NCBI GenBank assembly: GCA_030734395.1
Contig: JAUZTG010000008.1
Location: forward strand, 186,001 to 250,000
Source of the DNA: Sarocladium kiliense
Lineage: Eukaryota > Ascomycota > Sordariomycetes > Hypocreales > Sarocladiaceae
Direction of reading: 5' to 3'
Length of the DNA stretch: 64,000 nt
Shown piece by piece: positions 33,951 to 44,500 of this stretch. The first letter of the stretch is position 1. The number at the start of each line of letters is the position of its first letter. A model generated the notes under the pieces. That model was not told the DNA's origin and ran no database searches. It worked only from the letters and a program-made list of their open reading frames with translations. The position numbers and the translations under genes are program-made.

Positions 33951-35461
33951 TTACGATGACGGGCACTTGCGTCGCAGTGCATCCACTGATGGCCAACTTA
34001 TCCCTGACACCTTTCCTCGGGCGTTTCCTGCGCCGATAATCAGCGACGGACTGGTGATGCATCTCTCCTCACCCGGGACAAATGTCCATGCGAGGCAGCG
34101 ATCTCTGTCGGCGTCACACTTCGCTTTGCAACTGTGGGCGCTCTCAAAGCCTCGCCACTCCTGGATCTTCCCCCCCGCTTCCCCGACATGGTCCTGGTCC
34201 ATCTGCGCATCCTGATGCGCGAGGTGTTGCATTGGATACGATCCAAAGAGATCCCAGAGCTGACCCCAGAGAACGGGCTGTAGCGCGTGGCCCAGCACAC
34301 GGCCGATCCTGGCCATATCTCCTGGTCTGCGCAAGCCATGAAAGGATACAATCGGTGAACAGAATCGGTCACCGGCTATGCGAGTGATGGTTGGGTACTC
34401 GCCGTTGAAGTGATGGTTGTAGCGCTCGTCGAGATAAACGCCAACTTTCTGAAGGGTGGTGGCTACAAGTTTATCACCCCACGTCTCATCGAGGGAGTCC
34501 ATGTATGCACGTAAGACAACATCAGGACGGTTGAAGAGCCGACGCATGGCTTCGCCAGATAGGACGACGGCGGATCCACCATGTGCGAACCGGCCTCGGT
34601 AATCGCCTACAGCGTTGCCGATGTAGAGCGGCTCTTGAGGGTTCAAGTGACTCAACAACAGGTCAAGGGACGGACGAACAAGGTAAGTGTCGTCGTCAAG
34701 GATGATATACCATTTCTTATTAGGCATCCTGTCGTAGAGGAGGTCCATGCCCAGCACGAACTACAAATGAAGGGGAACGAAGCTCGTTAGTGGTCTGTTC
34801 GTACCTGCAGGGGACCGAGGATTGCAAGTTCCATCATTTTGGTCCGCTTTGAGGAAAACTAAGAGGGTATGCATACCTTGAGGGCGTCAAGCTCCCAACC
34901 AAAGCTCTGACCCAGAGACGTTGCCTTCTTCTCATCCTGTGCGTCGATCGCACGTTGCAACTTCCGATACTTGACGAAGCGAGGGGAGGTTTCGTAGTTT
35001 GGGCCCAGCTTGGCCTCGAGAACCATTTTCAGGGCATCGTAAACTGTGGCACCGAGAGTGGCAGCCTCATCAGTGGCATTGACAGCAGTCCAGTCGCCGA
35101 CTACAAGGTAGCTTTCACCTTCTTCGCCGAGCAGGTCACCAGTCTGTCGAAAAGCTTCGAGCTGCTCTGGGACGCGATTGCGAGTGCCGTACCCTGTCTT
35201 GATGAGGTAGCCGATGTCGGAGGAGATATCGAGAGGGTGAGGTGGTGGTGAGGCGTAGAGATAGGCGTCGCGGTAGGAGTAGTAGGATGGTGAGGAGTGG
35301 CGGATGGTGAAGGAGCGCAGGCGGGAGACGTTGAAGTAGATGGCCAGACGGAGGGGAGAATCTGGCGGCAGGATGAGGTACCAGACGGAGAGGTAGACAA
35401 AGAGGATGATGGCGAGATGAGAAAGCCGACGTTGGGCCTTTTTGGGGAGGCGAACGGCCAT
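33951..35461 (-). CDS. GT31-like (Fringe-type) glycosyltransferase with cysteine-rich tail
   Basis: Type II Golgi-type glycosyltransferase. Two exons (35461-34877 and 34760-33951) give 464 residues. A signal anchor lies at about residues 12-32 (LSHLAIILFVYLSVWYLILP). The luminal part contains DIGYLIKTGYGTR, then the metal and nucleotide-sugar motif KKWYIILDDDTYLVRPSLDLLL with DDD at 217-219. FAHGGSAVVLSGEAMRRLF and GDKLVATTLQKVGVYL are typical of Fringe-like GT31 enzymes. A C-terminal cysteine module (SCKAKCDADRDRCLAWTF...RC) resembles a PAN/apple fold. I chose ATG 35461 because the anchor follows immediately; the frame is open upstream to 35722, probably as leader. Donor and acceptor sugars are unknown. 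The intron is 116 nt with GTATGC and TTGTAG. Confidence 0.85.
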
Positions 35462-35664
35462 GGTGGGTGGTGGTGGTGGCCGCCTGGGCTCTACGATGAG
35501 GGTGTTTCCGATGGTTGTGATATGTAAGCCATGGCGTGTGAGCGACAATCTTGTCCGCCTTGACAGACACGGATTGAATGATGAAATCGAAGAGAGGAGA
35601 TGTTGAGGCTGAAAGGAGGTGGAGGAATGACGTGCACGGGAGAAGTCAGGAGGGATCCAAGACA

Positions 35665-35690
35665 ACCAATGCCAATGCCAATGCCAACGC
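35665..35690. repeat. (CCAATG)n short tandem repeat
   Basis: About four copies of a six-base unit, the last one altered, some 200 bp upstream of the chosen glycosyltransferase start. They include CCAAT pentamers that could bind a CCAAT complex. Confidence 0.6.
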
Positions 35691-35843
35691 CCACTACCGG
35701 GCACTATGTATGATACCTCCACTAATGAGGATCTAGTTCGCTGTCTATCTCCTTATCTATAGGGGCGGGAAAGGGCGGTAATGAGAAAAAAAAAATAACA
35801 AACAGCAGTGACGCGGCCCACTGGATGAAACCAAGATTCAATT

Positions 35844-35858
35844 AAAAAAAAAAAAAAA
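35844..35858. repeat. A15 homopolymer
   Basis: Fifteen consecutive A residues in the intergenic region upstream of the glycosyltransferase gene. Confidence 0.85.
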
Positions 35859-36147
35859 GATTGTTTGGATGGAAGGTCCCACGTGCTAAGAGATCATTCC
35901 CTGTTTTTTTTTCCCTGCTGGTGGATGATAAGGCCAGCCCCTCATCAATTGCGCATGTTTGGTTCGTGGGTTTCTTTGGGTTGGTTGGGGGGAAGGTCAA
36001 GGATGCGGAAACTTTCTTTTCCGTTTTCATCGCGAGTAGACGGATGCAGATACAGAAGCGGTTGGGGATGAGGAGCGAGTGAGAATGCGATGAGCAAATA
36101 AGGTTGGGTGCTGACGTCTTTTGCCTGATCCCAAACCCCGGTAACAA

Positions 36148-36163
36148 CCCCCCCCCCCCCCCC
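36148..36163. repeat. C16 homopolymer
   Basis: Sixteen consecutive C on the plus strand (G on the minus strand) in the intergenic region. It is prone to length error in sequencing. Confidence 0.85.
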
Positions 36164-36911
36164 TATTCGGGATCTGCGCGCCGGGCCATGGGTTGGGTTA
36201 GGTTAAGCGCCAGGAACGGGCACCAGCGCTGATGTGACCCAATCGTGGTGGCACATGTCTACTGGTACGAACTCCGTTCTTGGCTTTTTTACATAGATAT
36301 GGTTTTGTTCTTTTAGAGGCAAAGTGAGGTGAAATGTTGTTTGTGTGAGGGGATGGGCAATCATCATACATCAATGTTGGAGGAGCTGGATCGGATGAGT
36401 CAGCGTCGTATATCGTCCAGTCACGGCGAAGGGCCACGGAGATCGGATCTGATTGCCGTGATGGAGGGAGCGGAGGCTAGGAAGGGATGCTGCATGACAC
36501 CAGCCTCGCACTTCCACTTCCTCTTTGTTAGATCTGGCTATGCTTTGCTCATCGCGTTATATCGATGCATGTTGAGTCTCACATAGTGTGTAGTGTAAAT
36601 ATCTGCTTGAGCAGCATGTCTTTTGACTCAAAGTGTTTTCTGCTGCCCAATTCCCGCTTGTAGAATATGTAGACAGAAGCGCCATGTACCGTCTGTGACT
36701 GACGTACTATGTATATATATGTATGCTCCCCACAGATGCAGAATGATCTACAGCTTCCTCCCTTTCTACCACAGGCCATGCTTAGACTTTTTCACCTCAA
36801 GAATGTACTCCCCTGTCCCGATATATTCTTCCCGGCTCTTTGAAAACGCCAATCCTATGATGTGCTGAACCAAACAAGACAAAGAACAACCCCCTACAGC
36901 GTTGCACCAAC

Positions 36912-38858
36912 TCAATCATCCTCTCCCCTCTCCAACTCATAGAACAAAAGATACACCTCCTTCTGCATCCCCAGCACCTCACTCGTCTTCGCCTCCCTGA
37001 CCTTCTCATCACTCACCCTCCACCACTTGTCACTCTGCCTCTTCTTCGGCTTCTTCACAGGTGTAGGTGCTGGTGACACATTCCTCGGCGTGCTGGTTCC
37101 GACGGGAGGAGTGAGGTGGCCGTTGTTGGATTCGGATTTGGGGGAGGCGAGGCGCGACAAGGCGGATTTCGTAGAGGCTGCGACGGAGCGAAGGCTAGTT
37201 GTTTCGGGGTCGCGGGGGTGGCTGCGAGGAGGAGTTGGTGCATTTGCTGCTGCGGTTGTGGAATCGATAGAGAGCGCGGAGGAGCTGTCCCCTGATGAGG
37301 CAGATAGCAGATCCGGCGTCGAAACAGCTGGACTGCCCCCCAACCCATTCAATGCCGAAATCACCGGGGTTCCTGCTGGCGTTGGCGTCCTGCTATAAAC
37401 ATCACTTCTCTGGAACGTATTTCCATGCAGGAACGGTCTCGGCGGCGGATTCTGCCTCCTGAATGCCTCGTAATGCCCACTGTTGTGTCCACCCTTGTGG
37501 CACACCGTGCCGAGGAGCTTGTATTTCCTCTGGTCGGCGAGGGAGCCCATGGGGAGGCGTTCCGGAAAGGAGACGCGGGCAGTGTTCTTCTGGGTGATGG
37601 CGCCAGCGCCATAGATGGAGCGGGAGAGGTGGACGGCGAGGACTTTGGGGAAGACGGTGAGACGAGTGGTTTTTGCGATTTTCCGCTTAGGCGCGTAGCG
37701 GATGTCGCCAAGCTCGACGTCCTCGGGAGGGTTCTCGGGGTCGGTTTCCATGGTGTCGCGGAGACGCTCGATCTTTGCGCGTGTGGCCTCGCGGAAAGAA
37801 TCGGATGTTGATCGGCTGAGCTCATGTTCAAGGTTCGTGGTAGTCTGGACGAGGCGGCACATTTCGCACTTGAAGTCGTCGATGTATTCGGTCTTGAAGA
37901 TGCCGTCGAAGCAGGCGCTTAAGGTCGTGGAAGAGACTTGGGGCACGGCCAGAGTGAGAGTGCAGAAGGACTCTTCCCGAGGTTTCGTCTTGTAGCGACA
38001 AGTCTGGCACTCGATTTGAGATTCGTAGCGGCCTTCCATGGGGAAACCTTCCTCGAGCTCGAGGGGAAGCTGGATCTTTTCTGTGCTAGCGGACGCGGAG
38101 GCAGCCAGTGTGGTGTCGCTGTGTGTCGCTGCTGCCGCCACGTCATTGCTGTTCTCATCACCCTCGGGTCGCTTTTCGGCTGGTTGAGTGACACCGTCAG
38201 GCGCCGAGATCGTGGTACTCGATGTCGTGGTCGTCGCCGTTGTGTCGCTCTTCGAGATGGCCTCGGTGCTGGGGGTCAGGCCGAGTCTGCGCGCCTGCGC
38301 CCTCGCTCTCTGTCCAGCGTGGTACTCGTCCTTCAGGCGCTCAGCCACAATTTGGAGAAACTCTTGCGCGTCTTGCTGCTGCCGGCTGATGCGCTGTTTG
38401 AATGCGACCTCGAGTACCCGGACGAATGGGTGCGGTGAAATGGACTTCTTCGCGAGAGGTCGCTCGTTAAGCGCATCCAGCATCTCCTTGAGTCCCTGAG
38501 TCACCAACCCCTCCTGCATGCCCTGCAGCTTCCACTGCGGCATCTGCCTCCCACTGCTGCCCGCATCGCCCTCTTCCGGTGGAACTATATTCGTATAGAC
38601 TTTCGGGTCTTCGATGCGACGGCGGTGCGTTTCTCGGATCAGGTAGAGTCGCAGGTCAGGTAGGCCAGCGAGGGACTGGAGGACTGAATTGATGAAGCAG
38701 TCGTTTGCCTGGTTGCGCAGGCCGACAATTGTCTTCTTCTTGGAGGAGGAACCGTCGGCGCCGTCGAGGGCGAAAGTTGGGCCGAAGACGTAGATGAGGG
38801 CGACGGCTGCGAGGGAGGCGCCTGCGGCGTAGGAGACGACCGCGGGGCGTTCGGGCAT
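36912..38858 (-). CDS. UBP16: UBP16-like membrane-anchored ubiquitin C-terminal hydrolase
   Basis: Deubiquitinase of the USP class. A single exon gives 648 residues from ATG 38858 (context ATCACCATGCC). An N-terminal hydrophobic anchor (about residues 12-30, AAGASLAAVALIYVFGPTF) precedes the Cys box GLRNQANDCFINSVLQSL with catalytic Cys at about residue 54. QQDAQEFLQIVAERL is the QQD box. Two CxxC pairs (ECQTCRYKT, KCEMCRLVQ) form the zinc-binding site. The His box KGGHNSGHYEAFRR lies further on, and a Ser/Pro-rich insertion separates it from the C-terminal KWWRVSDEKVREAKTSEVLGMQKEVYLLFYEL. Yeast Ubp16 sits in the mitochondrial outer membrane, and the anchor here fits that. The frame is open upstream as far as 39446; I treat that as leader. 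Confidence 0.92.
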   Translation of the reverse strand: MPERPAVVSYAAGASLAAVALIYVFGPTFALDGADGSSSKKKTIVGLRNQANDCFINSVLQSLAGLPDLRLYLIRETHRRRIEDPKVYTNIVPPEEGDAGSSGRQMPQWKLQGMQEGLVTQGLKEMLDALNERPLAKKSISPHPFVRVLEVAFKQRISRQQQDAQEFLQIVAERLKDEYHAGQRARAQARRLGLTPSTEAISKSDTTATTTTSSTTISAPDGVTQPAEKRPEGDENSNDVAAAATHSDTTLAASASASTEKIQLPLELEEGFPMEGRYESQIECQTCRYKTKPREESFCTLTLAVPQVSSTTLSACFDGIFKTEYIDDFKCEMCRLVQTTTNLEHELSRSTSDSFREATRAKIERLRDTMETDPENPPEDVELGDIRYAPKRKIAKTTRLTVFPKVLAVHLSRSIYGAGAITQKNTARVSFPERLPMGSLADQRKYKLLGTVCHKGGHNSGHYEAFRRQNPPPRPFLHGNTFQRSDVYSRTPTPAGTPVISALNGLGGSPAVSTPDLLSASSGDSSSALSIDSTTAAANAPTPPRSHPRDPETTSLRSVAASTKSALSRLASPKSESNNGHLTPPVGTSTPRNVSPAPTPVKKPKKRQSDKWWRVSDEKVREAKTSEVLGMQKEVYLLFYELERGEDD

Positions 38859-39752
38859 GGTGATTGAGGATGAGAAGATCGGGTCCAAGTAGGGACAGGG
38901 GTAAGGAGAGGCGGGAGGAGAGAGTGCGGTGGTGGATGGGGTCGAGTGTTGATGGCGCGGCCTTTTGCTCACATTGCGCGCAACATGGGGTTTGTCGCAA
39001 GTTTCGGATAGCGGCGGAGGACGGAGGAACCAGGTGGCAGGATGCGATCGTCGACTTCGAACAGTGAGAGACAACACGCGGTACAAAAGACGAGGAGAGG
39101 AGAGGAGAGGAGAGGGATCGGAAGGGATGGAAGAGGAAAAGAGGAGGAAAGTGCCAAAGTGTGGAGTTTGCGGAGCAGCAGCGCGGAAGTCAGATGGAAG
39201 GTGCGAAGGAAGGCGCCCCGGCGGTCGGCTCCTTCGCTTTTTGATTTCACTCCGAAACCGCGGGAATCGTGGGGTTAGGGTGGGGTTGGGGATGGGGATG
39301 GGTAACGATGTTGACGACGACGACGCTGTATTGTAGATACCTAGATATATATTCACGGAGGACTCGGAGCAAACACAACGGAAGTGAGGTTCTTTCACTG
39401 CTTGGTCTGTATTCTTATTCGTCTGCCTGCCCAAGTTTGGTTGCATTCACACGTGGGTGTGGCTTGATCTTACACTCCACACACACACACATCACCACTA
39501 CCGCCACGTTGCTCCGGCTTACGGGCCAACTATCTGCCCCCTTCCTATATACCCATACGCCAATCCATATACCCATACCTTCCTTGTCAACTGTCGTCCA
39601 ATATGATTGGGAATGGATTGGTTGGCTCGTCGGCAGAATTCCCAACCTTAACACTAAGTTCAGACCCGAACCCGTACACTCGTGGCATTGCTCATGTATT
39701 CGTGTCATGACCAGATCATCGCTCGCAATCCGTTCTATAATGTTGAATCACT
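38859..39752. promoter_or_regulatory. UBP16-like upstream region with GA repeat and G-rich motif
   Basis: About 900 bp without a gene of its own. It contains a GGAGA repeat (39092-39114), a G-quadruplex-type motif (39271-39302) and a short CA tract near 39477-39493. Confidence 0.45.
39092..39114. repeat. (GGAGA)n short tandem repeat
   Basis: About four and a half perfect copies of a five-base purine unit, 235 bp upstream of the UBP16-like start codon. Confidence 0.75.
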
Positions 39753-40802
39753 TCAAGCCCTCGCATCCCACAATGTCCCCGTCTCAACCCACGACTTCGC
39801 CAAACTCACCAACAGCTCCTCCGAACTCATCACACCCATCCTCGGCACCCCGTAACAGATCACTTCCATCCTCTCCCCCGGATCCACCTCCTTCCATGAG
39901 CTCTCGTCCAATCTCAGATAGTCCGGATGGCCCTGCGGTAACCACCTATTGTCCTCACCACCTCCTGTATCTTCATCGCCTCGCACACGGTGCATGAGCA
40001 CCACCCGTAGGTTCCTTCTTAGTCTGGGATCCCCGACTGGTAAAGTTCGAAAATATCGCTCTTTGAGGTCAACTTCTCGCTCTGTCTGACGCGGTCTCAC
40101 GAGGACGACGTGTGTCAAGTTCTCGAGTGTCGCAATGTCCCACCAGAGCCAGTGACTCTCCAACGGCACCCCGAATAGCATTAGCCTCCTCAGCTTCGGC
40201 CATAATCGCCATATATCCGTCGTAGTCGTGCCACCGCCTGTTGCACCATTCGGTGTACTGACGCTCAGCGTCGGATAATCGCCGATACACGCAAACTCCT
40301 CCAATCCATGCAGTTGTTCCAGTCCTTCCCGTAGTGTTCTCCTCACGTTCAGGTGATCGTCCCATGGCTCCAGACTACTGAAGGGCATGGATATGATGAG
40401 CCGACGGAGCGTCTCGCTGACTTCACAGAGAAGTTCGCGCACCCATCGCGCGGTGGGTTGGTCGTCTAACGAGGAACCGAACGGCGAGAGGTACAACGCT
40501 GTGATGTGTCGGAGAGGTAGACCCGGCGATAACGAGGGAACGAGCCGATTCATGCAGAGCAGAACATCAGCCAGCCGGCGGCTAGAGTCGAGGTACATGC
40601 ATTGCTGGCGCAGCACAGTCGTGGCAGGGCGGTAGATGGTGCGCGAAACGCGGGTCAACGACACAAGAGTCTTCGTCGCTATGCTTCCCGCTGGAAGCAG
40701 AGCTTCTCGATTCGGAGGCACGCATTCGATGATCTGAATGAGCAGCTCGATGGGAAGCGGGGAGGAGGGCGGCTTCTGCGGCTTCGGGGCGAAAGAATCC
40801 AT
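39753..40802 (-). CDS. F-box-like domain protein
   Basis: Intronless, 349 residues from ATG 40802. The motif SPLPIELLIQIIECVPPNRE near residues 15-34, followed by TKTLVSLTRVSRTIYRPATTVL, looks like a fungal F-box helix set, which would make it a substrate adaptor of an SCF ubiquitin ligase. The rest (GLPLRHITALYLSPFG, LWPKLRRLMLFGVPLESHWLWW, TLENLTHVVLVRPR) has the leucine-rich spacing common in fungal F-box proteins. The C-terminus (GYPRM-like, SSEELLVSLAKSWVETG) is not recognised. The frame stays open upstream to 41054 with other in-frame Mets; I prefer 40802 because the upstream part is low in conserved character. Substrate unknown. Confidence 0.7.
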   Translation of the reverse strand: MDSFAPKPQKPPSSPLPIELLIQIIECVPPNREALLPAGSIATKTLVSLTRVSRTIYRPATTVLRQQCMYLDSSRRLADVLLCMNRLVPSLSPGLPLRHITALYLSPFGSSLDDQPTARWVRELLCEVSETLRRLIISMPFSSLEPWDDHLNVRRTLREGLEQLHGLEEFACIGDYPTLSVSTPNGATGGGTTTTDIWRLWPKLRRLMLFGVPLESHWLWWDIATLENLTHVVLVRPRQTEREVDLKERYFRTLPVGDPRLRRNLRVVLMHRVRGDEDTGGGEDNRWLPQGHPDYLRLDESSWKEVDPGERMEVICYGVPRMGVMSSEELLVSLAKSWVETGTLWDARA

Positions 40803-41537
40803 TTGGAGGCGGGAGGGCCAAAAGACGTAGTGGGTTTCGTCAGTCCATAGCTGAGGAAGCCTGGGCTCGCGCTTTCGCTGCAATGGAGGCTGGTGCAATG
40901 CACGAGGTGCTGCGATCGAGGGGTCAAGCGTGAGGGATGGTTTGCAAGGGGCAGAGGAGCTGTGTTGGAGGATGAGCTGTTGCATGTGTGAAGTCATGCA
41001 GCACACCCGCAGCTTATCGCAGCTACGTCTCTTATCAGCACCAACCCCCACCACCGTAGTATTTGAGGTTTAGGTATTTACTTGATTTAGTAGGGACCTG
41101 GCGAGTTGTTTGACCTGACCGGCACACTTTACACAGTGGTTGAGACTATAGAAGCAGGTGTTTATGTTCTTCATCTATACAAAATTGCTTCACTGCTTCA
41201 CCATGATGTCGTCTATCGGAACCACTGCTGCAACCTATATGGTAGAAAAGTAAACTCCCTCGGGATGCGTGAGCCCATGCGTACGCCCAACCATGACGCT
41301 CCAAAGAGAAAAAAGATATATAGCTCTGTTCCCGTCACGGTCACGCACCCAGGCTCGAAGTCACCAATACTCGCTTCACTTCTTGCTCGGGCTGCTCTCA
41401 TATGTATAGTCCACGGTCCAAAGCGGATCCCAGACCACGGACCGCTTGCTGGGACTTCCAGTTGACTCCTCCCTATAGACCGTCTTACGTATTGTCTGCT
41501 GCTGCTGAGAAGAGGAATCGATCAGCATTAAGCTTCT
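40803..41537. other. Intergenic, about 735 bp
   Basis: Upstream of the F-box-like gene and downstream of ATG11. No additional gene or repeat supported. Confidence 0.5.
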
Positions 41538-44500
41538 TCACGGCCCGAACAGCGCATCGACGTTTCGTACCTCGGGGTTCTGTGTCTCGCCTTGCTGCGT
41601 AACTGTGGTTGTCTTCCCTGCTTGACTAGCTTGCTCCCCGTTTCCCTTGCTGCTGTCTGGTTGGATATGTTGCTCGCTCGACGCTAAAGACCCTCGCTTC
41701 GGGGAGAGTAGGCTAGCTTGCGTTGGGCTGGTTCCGAGGGGTGTCTCGGGCGCAGCAACACGCAGGGAGTTCGTCTCGCTCGATAGTGGGTTGCCCTTGA
41801 GCAGCGAAGCACCACCAGCACCCGCGAAGGGCAGGGCTTTCTTAGAGCCTGTGCTGCTTCGCCTGCTCTCCAGGCTCTTAGAAAGTGTCTTATTGATCCC
41901 CTCAATGCTCGTCACACTGTCGCGGTTCTTGCCTTTCCCACTGGCCGCATGCGTGCGTAAACTGGCAGTAGCCTCCACAGTGTTTGTCGCAACCGTTGAT
42001 TTGCCCATGCCAGGGGTGGATGGGGCGCCTGGCTTGTCCTCGTGAGCATCGATGAGGTACCAACGCAGCCCGTCTGATAGCTGGAACGGGTTGTCATTCT
42101 CCTCCGTGTTGATCGAGTCGGTCTCGTTCCCAGGCTGTAGGCTCTTTGAGAGGTCCACCACACGCTCCTGGATCCGGGTAATGCGCGCTACAAGCCACTC
42201 GCGATGTCGAAGACGATGCGCATCCTGCTCACGGAGGAAGTAATGAGGGAATCCAACATTGAATGCAGCCCATGCACCCGCCTGCTGGTTCCTAGTAGGC
42301 AGGAAAAGGGCCAAGTCACCTTCCTTGAAATGCTTGTATGCGATCTTCTCCCACGCATCCTTCTGGGCAGCGTGGGCTTTCTCGCGAGAGGTCCGCAGAT
42401 CATGTTGCCATTTGCGTGCCTTGCGCTCCGTATCCTTGATGCGCTGGTATACCGTCTCGGAGAAAAGATCCACGTTGAAGTGTCCGAGCGAGCTGATGAA
42501 AGCGTCGTACTTCTCAACTTCAGACGTGGGATTGTCAGCCTTCATCCAGTAGAGCAGGTCCAAGTCGGCGCTGTCGTGCATGGATCTACTTCCAAGTGTG
42601 GTAGATCGACGGATTGAAGTACCCGGGTCTGATGAGTCGTTCGGATTCTGCGATGTTCTCTCCGACCTAGAAACCTTGGTGATAGACATGTCTCCATCCT
42701 TGCGGGCAACGGCGTAGCCGATCTTCTCTAAGAGACGGCAGAGGCGGTCGTTCTGAGAATAAACCCGCTGCGTAAGATCCTTGGTTCTCCTGTCACGCTC
42801 TTCATAGCGCTCAGACACCTCTGAGAATTTCTTCTCGGATGCTCCAAGCTTCTCCTTGATCAGATACAATTCCTCTTCCAAGCTCCCGACCTGTGATTGT
42901 CTTGCAGCAAGCTGCTCGGTCAGTGTTGCCACCCGACCTTCGGTCTCCTCAAGACGTTTTTGCAGCGTCTCAGAGCCAGTCTCGCCGTCAGAAAGCTGCT
43001 TCCGTAGGGAGCTGAGCTGCTCTCTACCCTCCAAGACCTCCTTCTCAAGAGTTTCAGCCTTAGCTTTGTGTTCCGATATCATTTCACGCAGGTGTAAATT
43101 AGCTTCCTCTTCGGAAGTCAAGCGACTCTTTATCTCATTGGCCTCAGTGCGAAGCTCTTTTGCGGAGTGCTGAACTTGCTCAACTTCAGCCCTAAGGAGT
43201 GACAGGTTCTTGTCTGCGTTGTCAGACTTCTCAAGCACGTCGGCCGCTAATGTCTGCAGCGCATCCGCAAGATCCATCGTGTCTTCAGGTAGAGTTGCCC
43301 GCGGATTCAATATCCCAAAGACTTTCTTGAGCGCCTCCAACTGCATGGAACTGTCCTCCTCAAGGCTCTGCAGCTTCTTAGAAAGTGTTCGGACTTCTTC
43401 CTGACCAGCTTGGAGCTCGCGATATTGCGCCTCAACGCGTTCTCGCTGCATCCGCGTCTCGTTCCGCAAGAAGTCGACTTGCCCTTGCGCTTTCAGGTTC
43501 TCATCTTGACGGTCCTTCTTGAGCTGCTCCAGCTCTGCCTCCAATGCCTGAACCTTTTCGTCGTAGGTCGCCTTCTCGTTCTCGCGAGAGGCACCAAAGT
43601 GATCGATCTCGTCCTCGGTGTCCTCTAGGCGTGCCTTCAGGGTCTTGACCTCGTCTTCCAGGTGTTTTCGTTCGACATCAAACTCCCGCTTCAGGGCCTC
43701 CATGTTCTCGAGAAGATCCTTCTTTGTTGAGTTGGCCTCCTCAATCTGGCCACGCATACTGTCGTGTTGTGCACTCTGGGTCGTTAGATCCTTCTGCACT
43801 CGCACGGTCCGTTGTTTCTCCTCCCGCAGCTCGTTTTCAAGCTGGGCAATCCGCCTCAAGAGAGGATCGGCACCATCCGAGGACCGCCTTCGATCATCAA
43901 GACGATTGGATCTGTTTGAGGATGTCGAGTTATTGCGCTCACGCTGCTGTTGTGTCCCAGGGGGCTGAAACAGGTTATTCGGGCGCGACACCTGGCTTTG
44001 ACGATGCAAGAGGTCCTCTAGCCGGCGCACTCTGCTTTCAGCAGTTTTGAGTCGAGTTTCCAGCTTGCCCTTATCATCTTGAAGGGAACGGAGCAATTCA
44101 TCATCTCCACGGATCATTAAGCCGCTCCTCCCTAATGCTGCATCGTGGACGCTGCCATTTTTGAACGCTTTCACGCGCTTTGACTGCTGCTTCGTCGGCG
44201 CATTGAGCTCTTCAACCAGACTCATGACATCGTCCAGCACCGCCTGATCGACCTGTTGGTCCTGCAGGGCCTGTAGAAATTGATCCAACTCAGCCTTTTC
44301 AGCGATGGGCCAGGGTGTGTCTTCCCCCAAAAGGTTGACCTCGAGCCCAACTACATTCGTATCAAGCGACGGTCCGTACATACTGCCGACCATCTTCTGC
44401 CACTTCTTGCGTCGCTTTGATTCCTCGTCCTGGAACAGCGCCATCTCGTTCGCCAGCGTTGAGGAATCCGTCTTCACTTTATCTACCCAGTCTTTCCGTC

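Larger units (their letters stand above)
35462..36911. other. Intergenic, about 1.45 kb, with simple repeats
   Basis: Between the glycosyltransferase start and the UBP16-like 3' end. It holds a CCAATG hexamer repeat, a run of 15 A and a run of 16 C, each listed separately. No gene seen. Confidence 0.5.

Noticed and set aside
39269..39997. 242-codon plus-strand open frame
   Set aside because: Runs through UBP16-like upstream DNA and the antisense of the F-box-like gene; composition follows simple repeats.
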